Assembly (NCBI RefSeq): GCF_004348345.1
Contig: NZ_SMJZ01000013.1
Span: forward strand, 1-64,000
Length of the DNA: 64,000 nt
Source of the DNA: Nonomuraea longispora
GTDB taxonomy: Bacteria > Actinomycetota > Actinomycetes > Streptosporangiales > Streptosporangiaceae
Direction of reading: 5' to 3'
The position numbers and the translations under genes were made by a program. Numbering within the stretch: the first letter of the stretch is position 1; the number at the start of each line of letters is the position of its first letter. The notes beneath the pieces are model-generated. The model was not told the origin of the DNA. It was given only the letters and a program-made list of their open reading frames with translations, and did no database searches. Of the stretch, positions 8,244 through 17,321 are shown in pieces.

Positions 8244-11200
8244 TCAGTTGTTCTGCGCGATGTAGATGAAGCGTTCGATGACCACCGCGATGGCCACCAC
8301 GAACGCCGGAACCGCCAGGAACAACAGGCGTTTACGCGCCTTGCGCGCCCGGGCGGGGCCGTTCAGGCGGATGATCTCATAGCCGAACAGCGCCACCCAG
8401 GTCACGACCAGCGCCCCGATGCCCACCGGCGTCCACGGCGAGGTGGGGTCGCCGCGGCCCTTGTAGGGGTGTGGCTCGGGGATCTCGGTCCCCCTGACGA
8501 ACTTCTTCCAGGTGTAGAGCGCCGCGTCGTCGTTGGAGTACACCCGTTTCAGATGGGGCGAGGCGTCCAGCGCCGCGCGGAACTTCTCCCCCCAGTCCAC
8601 CGGATAACCCTCGTTGAGCTGCAGGTAGCTCACCTGGCCGGTGCTCACCATCAGGTACGAGTTACGTGGCTGCCCCTGCAGCGCCTTCACCGCGTCGGTG
8701 ATCTTCGTCGGGTCCTTGTGCACGAGCGCCTGCTCGTTGAAGGCGACCAACTCGACGTCCCGCTCGCCCCACGGCAGGGTCGGCGTGACCTCCGGCCCCA
8801 GCTTGGGCACCAGATAAAGCACCCTGGCGCTGGGCTTGTCGTGGTCGTAGACGTGGTGCAGGGCCGCCACCTCGCCGGTGGTGACCCGCTCGAACTTCTC
8901 GTTGCCGTACCTCGCCAGCAGGAACGCCATCGCGAACACCACCGCGAAGCACGCCGCGAGCACGACCGAGATCTTCCTGGTCAGCTCGGGGTTGAAGCGC
9001 ACGTTCCGCTTACGCAGCGGCACGGTCTCCTCGCGTACGTCGGCGCTGTCGGCCGGCAGGTTGGGGAAGAACGCGTATGCGGCCAGCAGGCACGCACCGG
9101 GCAGCGCGAACATGTAGATGCGCAGCCCGATCTCGCCGCCGTAGCTCTGCAGGCCCAGAGCCAGCACGGGCACGCAGAGCAGGACCAGCGCCGACCTGTC
9201 GAACACCCCGCGCCGCAGCCGCCGGAACAACCCGGCCGCCGCCAGCCCGAGGATCACCACCAGGATGCCGAGCCGGGCCTGCAACACCATCGCGTGGGCG
9301 GGGTCGGTGCCCTCGATCCGGTCGCCGGTGTTGCTGCGCAGGTTGGACAGGACGTTGCCCAGCCCGCCGAAGATCGTGTCGATCTGGCTGGACCAGAAGC
9401 CGACCGTCATGTAGCTGATCCAGGCCGCCACCACGAGCCCGAGGAAGAACGGCAGCCCCCATGTCAGCGACGTACGCTTGACCAGCAGGAACGCCGTCAC
9501 CACACCGAGCATCATGAACGGCGTGATCTGGTGCGAGGCCACCGACGCGATGAAGAGCGCCAGCAACATCATGAGCATGAGCAGCTTGTCGGCCCGGTAG
9601 GTGCCGGTGTTGGCCAGCTCGCCCGGCGTCATGGCGTCGAGCCTGCCGAGCAGCTTGCGCAGGCCCTTGGTCGCGATCGGCCGGGTCCGGGGCTCGACCC
9701 GCCCGAACCATCTCAGCAGGATCGCCACGAACGCCAGATACAGGGCGAACGTGAAGCCCTGCGGCGAGAAGTAGTCCTGCCCGATCCACTGCACCAGCAC
9801 GAACAGCAGCGCCGCGAACCACCGCGCCCGCGTGGTCGCCACCACCTGGCGCAGGATCAGCACGAACGGGAGCAAGTAGAGCAGGTTCGACAGGAGCGGC
9901 GTCCACTGCAGGATCGTCGTCATGTCGCTGATGCCGGCGGCCTTCGTCACGAACGCGAACAACGCGAAGAAACCCGGCCAGCCCATGCGGGCGTCGATGC
10001 TGATCGCCGTCTCGCCCGTCCTGCTGATGAACTCCACGAAACCCGCATGGATGTACGCCGTGGGGAAACGCGGCTCACTGGCCACCAGCGACCCGACGCC
10101 GTGCAGCGCGAACGCGATGGCGGCGATCTGGAACAACAGCAGGAACTTGCGGTCGGTGCTCTGGGCGACCGTGACGAAGAACGACACGATCATGATCAGG
10201 ATCGCGAGGAACGCGGTGACGGGCAGCGCCGAGATCAGCCCGAGACCGTCGATGTCCGCCGGGTCCACACCTCGCAGCGGCCCCGGGGAGACCTTGACGG
10301 CGAGGATGAACATGAGCAGACCCTCAAGGACCAGCACCACGGGCAACCACCGGGGCGCGCTGGCGATCAGCGCGCTGACGCGGGCCCGCAACGCCTGCGG
10401 TTGCGCCGTCGCCCGCACCTGGGCGATCGGCCCTCCGGCCGGCCCCTGGGGTCCCTCCAGCGCCACACCTACGGGCCCCTGAGGCGGCGCCCCGACGGGC
10501 GGCGCACCCACGCCCGCGGGCGGCGCTCCGGCGCCGGCGTGGGGGCCTCCCGCCGCGGGGGGCACTGCGACGTTCGGGTTGGTGGCGCGGGAGTCATCCT
10601 CGGTGCCCGGTTTCCCGCCGAGTGCCCCGGACCACGTCCCACCGGGCGGTTGCGCATGCCCGGCCGGCTGCGGGCCGCTCGCGGATCTCGAGTCGTTACC
10701 GGTCTGAGCACCGCCGGCCGGTTGCTGCGCGTCGCCGGAAGAACCCCCGCCCTGCACGGTGTGGGCCGAGCCGCTCGCCGGCTGCGGACGGACCGTCTGG
10801 GGCCCGCTCGCCGGCTGCGGTCGGACGGTCTGGGGCCCGCTGGCCTGGCCGGTCCCGGTTGTGCTGCTCTGTCCGCGCGTGGCCGAGCTGCTGTGTTCGC
10901 GTCCGTCGGTGCCGGCTTGCTCGCGCCCGGTAGCCGCCGCGCCAGTGCCGACCTGCCCGATCGCGCGCGTCTTCTCGCTGTCGCCGACTTGCCGCGTTGC
11001 GCTGGGTTCGCCGCGTCCGCCGGCGGGTGCGCCTGTGCTTGCCCTGCCGCTGCCGCTGCCGGCGTCACCCTGTGACCTACCGGTGCCCTGCGACGTGCCG
11101 GAACTTCGCGATGTGGCGGTGCCCTGAGGACCGCCGGGCGGTGGGGTCGGACCGCCGGATGGCTTGCCCTCGGACGGTCGTGTGCCGGTGCCGGGCTTCG

Positions 11201-11789
11201 TCTTGCCGGACGTCTTCGAGCCGCTGGCGGGTTTCGTACCGCCGGAGGGTTGAGCGGTGGCGGCGGCCCGCGCCGCGCCGTACGGTCGCGATCCCACGGA
11301 CGGCCGCGCACCACCGGCCGGTTTCGTCTCCCCGGACGCCTGGGAACCTCCCGGCGGTTGCGAGGAACCGCCGGATGCCTGCGATCCCGCCGACGGCTCC
11401 GCTGAACCCCCGGACGGTTGCGATCCACCGGGCCCCGCAGAACCGCCGGACCCCGGAGAAGCACTGGACTCCGGAGAAGGGGCGGACTCCGGAGAAGCAC
11501 CCGGAGGTTGTGGGTCGCCCTTGCCCGACGCCGGTGGCACCGGGAGGCGGATGGCCGTGGTGCGGTCGGGGCCGGGATCGGCGGTGGTCTCGGCGGCCTC
11601 CGCCTCGCTCTCCTCAGACGTGCCGGAGCCCTCACCAGGGGGCTCGAACGTCAGCTTCGGGATGATCCCGGTAGCCTCCGGATCGAAGGGCACGTCTGAG
11701 TCCTCCTTGTCCCCGCGCGCGTCCGGGGAGCCCGTGGTCCCCGGTGTCGTCACGCCATCGCTGTCCCGTTGCCTCGCGTTGACCATCAT
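8244..11789 (-). CDS. large polytopic membrane protein with disordered Pro/Gly/Ser-rich N-terminal tail
   Basis: The protein has 1181 residues. The ATG at 11789 overlaps the stop of the upstream flippase gene as ATGA. Residues about 1-450 are low complexity (G, P, S, A, T, Q) with repeated PQPASG/QTVR and SGGS/PSGG motifs, so the region is probably disordered and cytosolic. From about residue 465 roughly a dozen hydrophobic helices follow, with glycosyltransferase- or polymerase-like loops (YFSPQGFTFALYLAF, SNTGDRIEGTDPAH). Then comes a soluble stretch of about 130 residues after a late helix (LLARYGNEKFERVTTGE onward) and two C-terminal helices. I do not recognise the family. As the last gene of a Wzx/GT/NodB operon, a polymerase or ligase role is a reasonable guess. 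Confidence 0.7.
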   Translation of the reverse strand: MMVNARQRDSDGVTTPGTTGSPDARGDKEDSDVPFDPEATGIIPKLTFEPPGEGSGTSEESEAEAAETTADPGPDRTTAIRLPVPPASGKGDPQPPGASPESAPSPESSASPGSGGSAGPGGSQPSGGSAEPSAGSQASGGSSQPPGGSQASGETKPAGGARPSVGSRPYGAARAAATAQPSGGTKPASGSKTSGKTKPGTGTRPSEGKPSGGPTPPPGGPQGTATSRSSGTSQGTGRSQGDAGSGSGRASTGAPAGGRGEPSATRQVGDSEKTRAIGQVGTGAAATGREQAGTDGREHSSSATRGQSSTTGTGQASGPQTVRPQPASGPQTVRPQPASGSAHTVQGGGSSGDAQQPAGGAQTGNDSRSASGPQPAGHAQPPGGTWSGALGGKPGTEDDSRATNPNVAVPPAAGGPHAGAGAPPAGVGAPPVGAPPQGPVGVALEGPQGPAGGPIAQVRATAQPQALRARVSALIASAPRWLPVVLVLEGLLMFILAVKVSPGPLRGVDPADIDGLGLISALPVTAFLAILIMIVSFFVTVAQSTDRKFLLLFQIAAIAFALHGVGSLVASEPRFPTAYIHAGFVEFISRTGETAISIDARMGWPGFFALFAFVTKAAGISDMTTILQWTPLLSNLLYLLPFVLILRQVVATTRARWFAALLFVLVQWIGQDYFSPQGFTFALYLAFVAILLRWFGRVEPRTRPIATKGLRKLLGRLDAMTPGELANTGTYRADKLLMLMMLLALFIASVASHQITPFMMLGVVTAFLLVKRTSLTWGLPFFLGLVVAAWISYMTVGFWSSQIDTIFGGLGNVLSNLRSNTGDRIEGTDPAHAMVLQARLGILVVILGLAAAGLFRRLRRGVFDRSALVLLCVPVLALGLQSYGGEIGLRIYMFALPGACLLAAYAFFPNLPADSADVREETVPLRKRNVRFNPELTRKISVVLAACFAVVFAMAFLLARYGNEKFERVTTGEVAALHHVYDHDKPSARVLYLVPKLGPEVTPTLPWGERDVELVAFNEQALVHKDPTKITDAVKALQGQPRNSYLMVSTGQVSYLQLNEGYPVDWGEKFRAALDASPHLKRVYSNDDAALYTWKKFVRGTEIPEPHPYKGRGDPTSPWTPVGIGALVVTWVALFGYEIIRLNGPARARKARKRLLFLAVPAFVVAIAVVIERFIYIAQNN
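10771..10836. repeat. two tandem 33-bp coding repeats
   Basis: Two direct copies (10771-10803 and 10804-10836) differ at two positions and encode an 11-residue unit around PQTVRPQPASG in the disordered tail of the large membrane protein. The frame is kept because the unit is a multiple of three. Confidence 0.8.
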
Positions 11790-13102
11790 GCGGTCCTGGA
11801 CGACCCCTGAGTGACAGCCGGTCGACCTGTATCGCCGAATCCGAGAATCTTACGCAGATTTCCGAAGATCAACAGCGCCACGAGCAGTTCGCTGGCCAGC
11901 AGCCCGTATCCCACCGCGTTCACCCCGGCGAAGGGGAACAGCGCGAGCGTGGAGACCAGCACCAGGACGGCCAGCCCGATCTGGACGACGGCCAGCGTGC
12001 GCGCCCTGCTCTGGGCCCGGAGCCCGCTCAGATAAACCTCGATCAGCACCCGGGGCAGCACGGCGAGCGCCATGAGCCGCAGCAGCGTCGTGCCCTCCTC
12101 GGCGAAGGCGGGCCCGAAGACGGTCAGGATGAGTGGCGCACCGGCGATCGCCACCGTGATGATGGGTACGACGATCATGAAGGCCCGCCGCAACGCCCGC
12201 CGGCAGTTCTCCGCCAGCTGGGACCGGTCGAAGGAGCCCTCGACGGTCAGCGACACCGCCATGTTCATGGCCAGCAGTTCGATCATGCTGGCCAGGGTGT
12301 GCGCCATCGAGAAACGCCCGAACGTGGCCTCGCCCACCTGGGTGGCGACGACCACGGGCACCAGGTAGACGATGGCCAGGATCGACAGCGTCCCGGGGAA
12401 GTCGCCGGCCAGGAACCTTCCAATCTCGCGCAGACGAGGGGGCTGCTGCTCCGCGCCGGCCTGCCTGGTGTGCCGGGGCACCACGACGCCGAAGATCAGG
12501 AAGTTGATCGGGATCAGGGCGAGCGCAGTCGGGATGACCCAGGAGGCGAAGATGCCGCCCGTGGGCAGCGCGCCGGCGAGCGCCACCAGCAGGCCCATCT
12601 TGACCAGGCCGAAGATGAGGTTGTTCAACGGTACGAACGGCGCCCTGCGCAGGCCCGTCAGCACGACGTCCTGGAGGGTGAAGACGGCCCACACCACCAC
12701 GGACGCCAGGAAGAACAGTCCGGGCCCGAACCCGGCGAGCACGGAGTAGGTCTCGCCCCACAGCGGCAGCGTCAGCAGGAAGCCGACCGCCGCGACCCCG
12801 CCCGTGGCGGCGGCCAGGCCGTACCCGCGCAGGATGAGCTCGGGCGTGCGGCGGCCGGCCACCGGCAGGTAGCGGGCGAGCGCACCGACGAACCCGAGCG
12901 CGACCAGCGACGCGAACAACCGCATCGCGGTGATCACCGCCTGGCCGCGGCCGAACTCCTCGGGGGAGTAGTAGTGGGCGGCCAGCAGCCAGTAGCCCAT
13001 GCCGAGCACGCCGGTGATGACGGTGTTCGCCATGAGCGCGTAACCCTGCCGGAAGAGCGGGTTGCGCAGGTCGACGAGGATCCGTCCCCAGACCTTAGAC
13101 AT
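11786..13102 (-). CDS. Wzx-like polysaccharide flippase (MATE/MVF superfamily)
   Basis: The protein has 438 residues and is almost entirely hydrophobic helices (about 12). The N-terminus (LFRQGYALMANTVITGVLGMGYWLLAAHYYSPEEFGRGQ) is the characteristic first helix and 'YSPEEFG' turn of oligosaccharide flippases. The family moves lipid-linked repeat units across the cytoplasmic membrane. The gene overlaps the upstream deacetylase by 8 bp and the downstream large membrane protein by ATGA, so the three are translationally coupled. This makes it the export step of the locus. Confidence 0.85.
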   Translation of the reverse strand: MSKVWGRILVDLRNPLFRQGYALMANTVITGVLGMGYWLLAAHYYSPEEFGRGQAVITAMRLFASLVALGFVGALARYLPVAGRRTPELILRGYGLAAATGGVAAVGFLLTLPLWGETYSVLAGFGPGLFFLASVVVWAVFTLQDVVLTGLRRAPFVPLNNLIFGLVKMGLLVALAGALPTGGIFASWVIPTALALIPINFLIFGVVVPRHTRQAGAEQQPPRLREIGRFLAGDFPGTLSILAIVYLVPVVVATQVGEATFGRFSMAHTLASMIELLAMNMAVSLTVEGSFDRSQLAENCRRALRRAFMIVVPIITVAIAGAPLILTVFGPAFAEEGTTLLRLMALAVLPRVLIEVYLSGLRAQSRARTLAVVQIGLAVLVLVSTLALFPFAGVNAVGYGLLASELLVALLIFGNLRKILGFGDTGRPAVTQGSSRTA

Positions 13103-13898
13103 TGCCGCGCACCCGCTGCAGCCCGTACCTCGTCCTGCGCACGACGGCGTACCCCTTGGTGAGGATGCGCTCGCGCATGTAGATGAGAGGTACGGCGGTG
13201 CCTTCGACGGCGCGCTTGAACATGTTGATGGTCGTGCCCTTGCCGACCGTCAACCGGGGGATGGCCAGCATGTCGTGCCGGTCCGCGGCGATCGTGTTGC
13301 TGACGGCGCAGGCGGCGAAATAGCCGGCTTTGCGCACCTCACGGCGTACGCGGGCGCTGGAGTAGCCGTAGGGGTAGGCCATGGTGGCGACCGGCGCGCC
13401 GATCTTCTCCTCCAGCAGGCCCTTGTTCCTGCGCAGCTCCTGACGCAGGTCCTCGATGCGGAGCTGGTCGAGCTGGGGGTGGCTGTGGCTGTGGCCGCCG
13501 ATCTCGATGCCGGTCTGCGCGGCTTCGCGGGCCTGCCCCCAGGACAGCATGCCGTCCAGGGGCCTGCCCGCCGCGTCCTTGCCCGCGTCGGACACCCAGC
13601 CGCTGGTCAGGAAGACCGTGGCGGGGAAGTTGTAGCGTTCGAGCAGCGGCAGCGCGTGGCTGTGGAAGTCGGCGTAGCCGTCGTCGAAGGTCACCACGAT
13701 CGGCTTGTCGGGCATGGAGCGGCCGTTGTTCTTGTTGAGTGAGGCCACCAGGTCGCCCAGCGTGAGCGGGGTGAAGCCGCGCTCCGACAGGTAGGCCAGC
13801 TGCTCGGCCAGGTCGGAGGGCCGCACCGAGTGCGGCCGCGTCTCGTCGTTGGGGCTGTCGGTGACCGAGTGGTACATCAGGATCGGGACACGGATCAT
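13095..13898 (-). CDS. NodB-type polysaccharide deacetylase
   Basis: The protein has 267 residues. The start ATG at 13898 overlaps the stop of the upstream glycosyltransferase (ATGA). The carbohydrate esterase 4 motifs are present: LMYHSV near residue 8, motif 1 TFDDGYAD near 75, motif 2 HSHSHPQ near 125 (metal-binding His pair) and AYPYGYSS near 165. No signal peptide is seen, so it may act on a lipid-linked or membrane-proximal intermediate, or be exported another way. Its place between glycosyltransferases and a Wzx-like flippase suggests N-deacetylation of the exported glycan. Confidence 0.88.
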   Translation of the reverse strand: MIRVPILMYHSVTDSPNDETRPHSVRPSDLAEQLAYLSERGFTPLTLGDLVASLNKNNGRSMPDKPIVVTFDDGYADFHSHALPLLERYNFPATVFLTSGWVSDAGKDAAGRPLDGMLSWGQAREAAQTGIEIGGHSHSHPQLDQLRIEDLRQELRRNKGLLEEKIGAPVATMAYPYGYSSARVRREVRKAGYFAACAVSNTIAADRHDMLAIPRLTVGKGTTINMFKRAVEGTAVPLIYMRERILTKGYAVVRRTRYGLQRVRGNV

Positions 13899-14836
13899 GA
13901 GCGCGCCGCCTTCAGTCGTGCCGTGCCCACCACGTAGCCCCAGGTCGTCCAGGCCAGCCCGATGACGATCGCGGCGGCCCTGCCGAGCCCTCCGACGTCG
14001 CCCCGCAGGGCCTCGCCGATCCCGCGCAGCGCGCCGAGCGGCAGTGTCTTGATCGCGTGCGCCCGCTCGCTGGCCAGCCCGTCCTGGGTGCCGACCTCCT
14101 GCGTCACCAGGGCCTTCGACAGGCCCTCCGCGTAGCATCTGGACCGGAAGTAGGCGAAGCCCTCGCGCTGCTTCGACACCTTGTGCCCGATCACCGCGCG
14201 CGGCTCGAACAGCATGACGGAGCCGGGTTTGCGCTGGGTGAGCCGGATGCAGAACTCGGTCTCCTCGCAGCCCAACGGGCGCGACCTGCGCCCCTGGACG
14301 CTGCGCCCGATGCCGCTGTGGAAGCCGCCCACCTCGGACACGACGTCGCGCAGGAAGGCGGCGTTGCCGCCCATCACGTTGCGGATCGGCGCCCTGACCG
14401 CGGGCATGCCGCGGTAGGTGCAGCCGACCGTCCAGTCGAACTCGTACGGGAACCACCGCGGCCGCCTGCCGGACGCCCACAGGGGGTCGGTGCGACCGCC
14501 CACGCCCACCACGCCGGATTCCTGGAAGCCCTCCTCCAAAGCTTCCAGCCATCCGGCATCGGCGACGGCGTCGTCGTCGAGGAACGCGATGATCTCACCG
14601 TTGGCCGTGGCCACGCCGGTGTTCTTGCCTCCGGACAACCCCTGCTCGTGCGTGTTCTCCACCACGATGGCCTGTGGATATTCGCGCTTGAGCTTGAGGT
14701 GCAGGTCGGGGTTGTGGTCGACCACCAGGATCAGCTCGTGGGCCGGGCGGGTCTGGTTCTCGACCGACTCGACTGCCTGCCTGATGTCCTCCCACCGGTC
14801 CTCGGTGTAGACGCAGATGACAACAGACGTGTTCAC
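13895..14836 (-). CDS. family 2 glycosyltransferase with C-terminal membrane segment
   Basis: The protein has 313 residues from a GTG at 14836 preceded by AAGGACC. GT-A signs are VVICVYTEDRWED at the N-terminus, the metal-binding AFLDDDAVAD near residue 90, the acceptor-side CEETEFCIRL near 190, and a hydrophobic C-terminal helix (about 285-305) that would hold it to the membrane. It lies 11 bp after the other GT2 gene and is coupled by ATGA to the deacetylase. It probably adds a sugar to a lipid-linked repeat unit; donor unknown. Confidence 0.88.
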   Translation of the reverse strand: MNTSVVICVYTEDRWEDIRQAVESVENQTRPAHELILVVDHNPDLHLKLKREYPQAIVVENTHEQGLSGGKNTGVATANGEIIAFLDDDAVADAGWLEALEEGFQESGVVGVGGRTDPLWASGRRPRWFPYEFDWTVGCTYRGMPAVRAPIRNVMGGNAAFLRDVVSEVGGFHSGIGRSVQGRRSRPLGCEETEFCIRLTQRKPGSVMLFEPRAVIGHKVSKQREGFAYFRSRCYAEGLSKALVTQEVGTQDGLASERAHAIKTLPLGALRGIGEALRGDVGGLGRAAAIVIGLAWTTWGYVVGTARLKAARS

Positions 14837-14847
14837 AACGGTCCTTT

Positions 14848-15681
14848 TTATGCGACGCCTCGGTCAGCTGCAGGGGCGGCGGTGGGCTCAGGCTGGGGCG
14901 GGGAGGGCTGGCGGCGCCACTCCTTCAGGATGGTCCTGAGCACGCGGAAGCCGTCGCGTACGACGTGCAGGTTGCTCTCGCCGTGGATGCGATTGCGCTC
15001 GTGACTCGGCACCTCGTGCACCTTCAGCCCGGCCTTGGCCGCGCGCACGTTCATCAGCGTCTCCACCTCGAAGCCGTCGCAGTCGAGGTCGAGCACGTTG
15101 AGGTGGCGGGCCCAGAAGGCGTTGTAGCCGTAGCACAGGTCGGTGTACTGCGTGCGGTACATCACGTTGACGATGCCGGTGAGCACCTTGTTGCCCAGAC
15201 GGCGGTTGAACGTCAGGTCGTCGCTGCCGCCGCCGGCGGCGTAGCGCGAGCCCTTGACGAAGTCGGCGCCGGTCACGAGCGCGCCCACGAAGTTGATGAT
15301 CTCGCGCCCGTCGGTCGAGCCGTCGGCGTCGATCATCACGATGATGTCGCAGGTGCACGCCGCGAAACCGGCGGCCAGGGCGTCGCCCTTGCCCTTGCCC
15401 GTCTGCGTCACGACCTTCACGTTGGGCCGCAGCCGCCTGGCCACGGCGACCGTGTCGTCGACGGAGTTGCCGTCGACCAGCACGATCTCGTCGACCCACT
15501 GCGGGATGGTGGCGAAGACGTGCGGCAGGTTCTCGGCCTCGTTCATGGCGGGCACGACCACGCTCACCGTCGGTGAGATGGCGAGGTGCGGCGTCACGGG
15601 CGTGAAGCTCGACGGAGGCGGCATCGAGCGGAGGGGCGTGGCCTGGAGCTTGCCGTTGTGCTTGGTTATCTCGGGACTCAT
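14848..15681 (-). CDS. family 2 glycosyltransferase, dolichyl/polyprenyl-phosphate sugar synthase-like
   Basis: The protein has 277 residues. The catalytic domain begins near residue 38 (VSVVVPAMNEAENL), with VLVDGNSVDDTVA, MIDADGSTDGREI (metal-binding DAD) and a KGSRYAAGGGS motif. This pattern is close to DPM1-type synthases, which load a single sugar onto a polyprenyl phosphate. No membrane helix follows the domain. It is the first of the four overlapping or nearly abutting distal genes of the operon, after a 147-bp gap. Confidence 0.85.
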   Translation of the reverse strand: MSPEITKHNGKLQATPLRSMPPPSSFTPVTPHLAISPTVSVVVPAMNEAENLPHVFATIPQWVDEIVLVDGNSVDDTVAVARRLRPNVKVVTQTGKGKGDALAAGFAACTCDIIVMIDADGSTDGREIINFVGALVTGADFVKGSRYAAGGGSDDLTFNRRLGNKVLTGIVNVMYRTQYTDLCYGYNAFWARHLNVLDLDCDGFEVETLMNVRAAKAGLKVHEVPSHERNRIHGESNLHVVRDGFRVLRTILKEWRRQPSPPQPEPTAAPAADRGVA

Positions 15682-15820
15682 GGCGAGGAATGTCCTTCCG
15701 GGACCCTCCCGTGCGCGCCGGACGAAGTCATTCCCGGGTGCTGCGGGAACGACGGAACCGGGGTGCCGTGCACGGGCGGGTCCTGTGTGGAGAGTGAGGG
15801 TGTGTGCTGGTGCCGGGGGT

Positions 15821-15841
15821 GGGAGCGGTCAACCCGCTCCC
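15821..15841. other. 8-bp perfect hairpin spanning the stop codon of the GNAT copy 2
   Basis: GGGAGCGG, loop TCAAC, CCGCTCCC. The loop holds the stop codon of the minus-strand gene. In the operon direction it precedes a 147-bp gap before the GT2 gene, so it could be a partial terminator or a processing/stability element. No T-run follows. Confidence 0.5.
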
Positions 15842-16956
15842 GATGCTTCCTTGACTACATTGGGTGACTCCTGCTGTTGCACTGAGGTGCGCACCCGACC
15901 AAAGCCCTTGAGGACACGGTCGGCCGCCTTATAAAGAGACGGCCGGTCCATGACAATTGTTCGGGCCTTGTTGAAAGGAGTTCTGCCGATCCAGTGCACC
16001 GCCGCGGTCGCGGACGGTCTGGAGATGCGGCCCTCGGCGACGTACAGGACCCCGCTCTTGAGCCAGTCTTTGTACTCCTTGCCGCCCTTGCCCATGTCGA
16101 CCATGTGCAGCCCGTCGTTCGCGGCGGCCTCGGCCATCTGCAGATGATGGACGATGCCCGGCGAATAACGGGCGAACTCGGTGTCGTAGGCGGGGAACCA
16201 CCCTACAAGGGTGGTCGCCGTGCGGAGGCCGAAATGTCCGGCCACCGGCACGTCGCCCGCATAAAGCATGGTGAGCACGCCTCCGAAGTCCGATGACTTC
16301 TCGGCATGCATCATTTCCGTCAGCTCGACGATCCACGGCTGGGCGAACCTGTCGACCCGCCCGGTCCTGCGGTACTGGTCGGACTTCCAGGCCAGCAGCG
16401 TGCGCAGCACCTCGGGGTCTGCGGACGCCCACGCGAGGCGCAGTTCGCCCTGCTCCCTGCCGAGCTTGCGCTCCTTGTAGCGGACGGTCTTGAGGTTCTT
16501 CGGGGAGTTGGCCTTGACCTGGTCGATCCAGGCCTCGAACCCCGAGGTGAAGTCCATGACCGGAGCCGGCCGCACGTCCTGCTCGTATGGGGCGAACGTG
16601 GGCTGCCCCGCCACCAGATGGTCGAAGTCGAACACGCTGAGCTTGCAGGTCCGCAGCAGCGCCTTGGCGTCGAGCTTCAGCTCCGGCGCGGCGATCAGGC
16701 CGTGGCAGGTGGTCAGGAAGCCGCCGAGGGGCTTGCCGATGCCGAAGCTGTGCCGTTCGTACGGGAAGAAGCCGGCGATGCCGTTGCCGTCGGAGAGGAC
16801 CGCCACCCTCACGTAGTCGCGCAAACGGTCCATCGCGACGGCGAACTCGACGGACAGGAACGGGTTGTCCAGACTCGGGTCCGCCTTCTGCAGCTCCCGC
16901 CACCGGGCGCGCTCGGAGTCTCCGAGCTCTCCCGGCCGAACTACCTGGATGTTCAC
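15829..16956 (-). CDS. CelD/BcsL-like GNAT acyltransferase (copy 2)
   Basis: The protein has 375 residues. The GTG start at 16956 overlaps the stop of the upstream membrane gene (GTGA), and the resulting N-terminus (VNIQVVRPGELGD) aligns with that of copy 1 at 4477. Shared blocks include NPFLSVEF, AGFFPYERHSFGIGKP, FDFDHLVAGQP, DQYRRTGR, VAGHFGLRTATTLVGWFPAYD and MVDMGKGGKEYKDWLKSG, in the same order as in copy 1. It is probably a cytosolic acyltransferase that decorates the polysaccharide precursor. Having one copy inside and one outside the operon suggests duplication. Confidence 0.78.
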   Translation of the reverse strand: MNIQVVRPGELGDSERARWRELQKADPSLDNPFLSVEFAVAMDRLRDYVRVAVLSDGNGIAGFFPYERHSFGIGKPLGGFLTTCHGLIAAPELKLDAKALLRTCKLSVFDFDHLVAGQPTFAPYEQDVRPAPVMDFTSGFEAWIDQVKANSPKNLKTVRYKERKLGREQGELRLAWASADPEVLRTLLAWKSDQYRRTGRVDRFAQPWIVELTEMMHAEKSSDFGGVLTMLYAGDVPVAGHFGLRTATTLVGWFPAYDTEFARYSPGIVHHLQMAEAAANDGLHMVDMGKGGKEYKDWLKSGVLYVAEGRISRPSATAAVHWIGRTPFNKARTIVMDRPSLYKAADRVLKGFGRVRTSVQQQESPNVVKEASGAG

Positions 16957-17321
16957 CTTGCCCTGGCCCCCTGTTCGGTCTGCATGCTCTTCCCCCGGTA
17001 CAACACGCGAAGCACGTACATGAACCCTCCGAGCACGGCGACGGTGGCCACACCGGCTCTCGGAGACCACGCGTTGAAGAGCAGCATGGCCTGAGCGAGA
17101 AGCACGTTCAGCACGAGGCTCGCGGCGGCCCCTACTGATAGTGCGGCAAGGGGATCACGATCCCGCAACAGTCCCACCACTGCGGCCCCAGGAACGAACA
17201 GGAGAAACAGGGAGATCAAGAACGGGCGCAGCGGTGTCTCGATGTCGAACAGCGCGACGATCGCCCCCGCTATGCAGGCGAGCGCCAGCACCCACGCCAG
17301 CGCTCTGCGGTGCTTGAGCAT
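16953..17321 (-). CDS. small polytopic membrane protein, first gene of the polysaccharide operon
   Basis: The protein has 122 residues from the ATG at 17321, preceded by AGGAGAGACACAGGAG. A longer upstream reading of about 37 residues is possible but lacks a good site. It has four hydrophobic helices (about 8-25, 30-50, 57-78, 84-102) and a basic tail, and no known family motif that I recognise. It is translationally coupled (GTGA) to the GNAT gene. It may be a scaffold or chain-length component of the export machine, but that is only context. Confidence 0.65.
   Translation of the reverse strand: MLKHRRALAWVLALACIAGAIVALFDIETPLRPFLISLFLLFVPGAAVVGLLRDRDPLAALSVGAAASLVLNVLLAQAMLLFNAWSPRAGVATVAVLGGFMYVLRVLYRGKSMQTEQGARAR

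Noticed and set aside
10620-11700. Repeats in the Gly/Pro/Ser-rich coding region as a possible CRISPR or satellite array
   Set aside because: Units are irregular, stay in frame and encode a low-complexity tail; there are no equal repeats with unique spacers.
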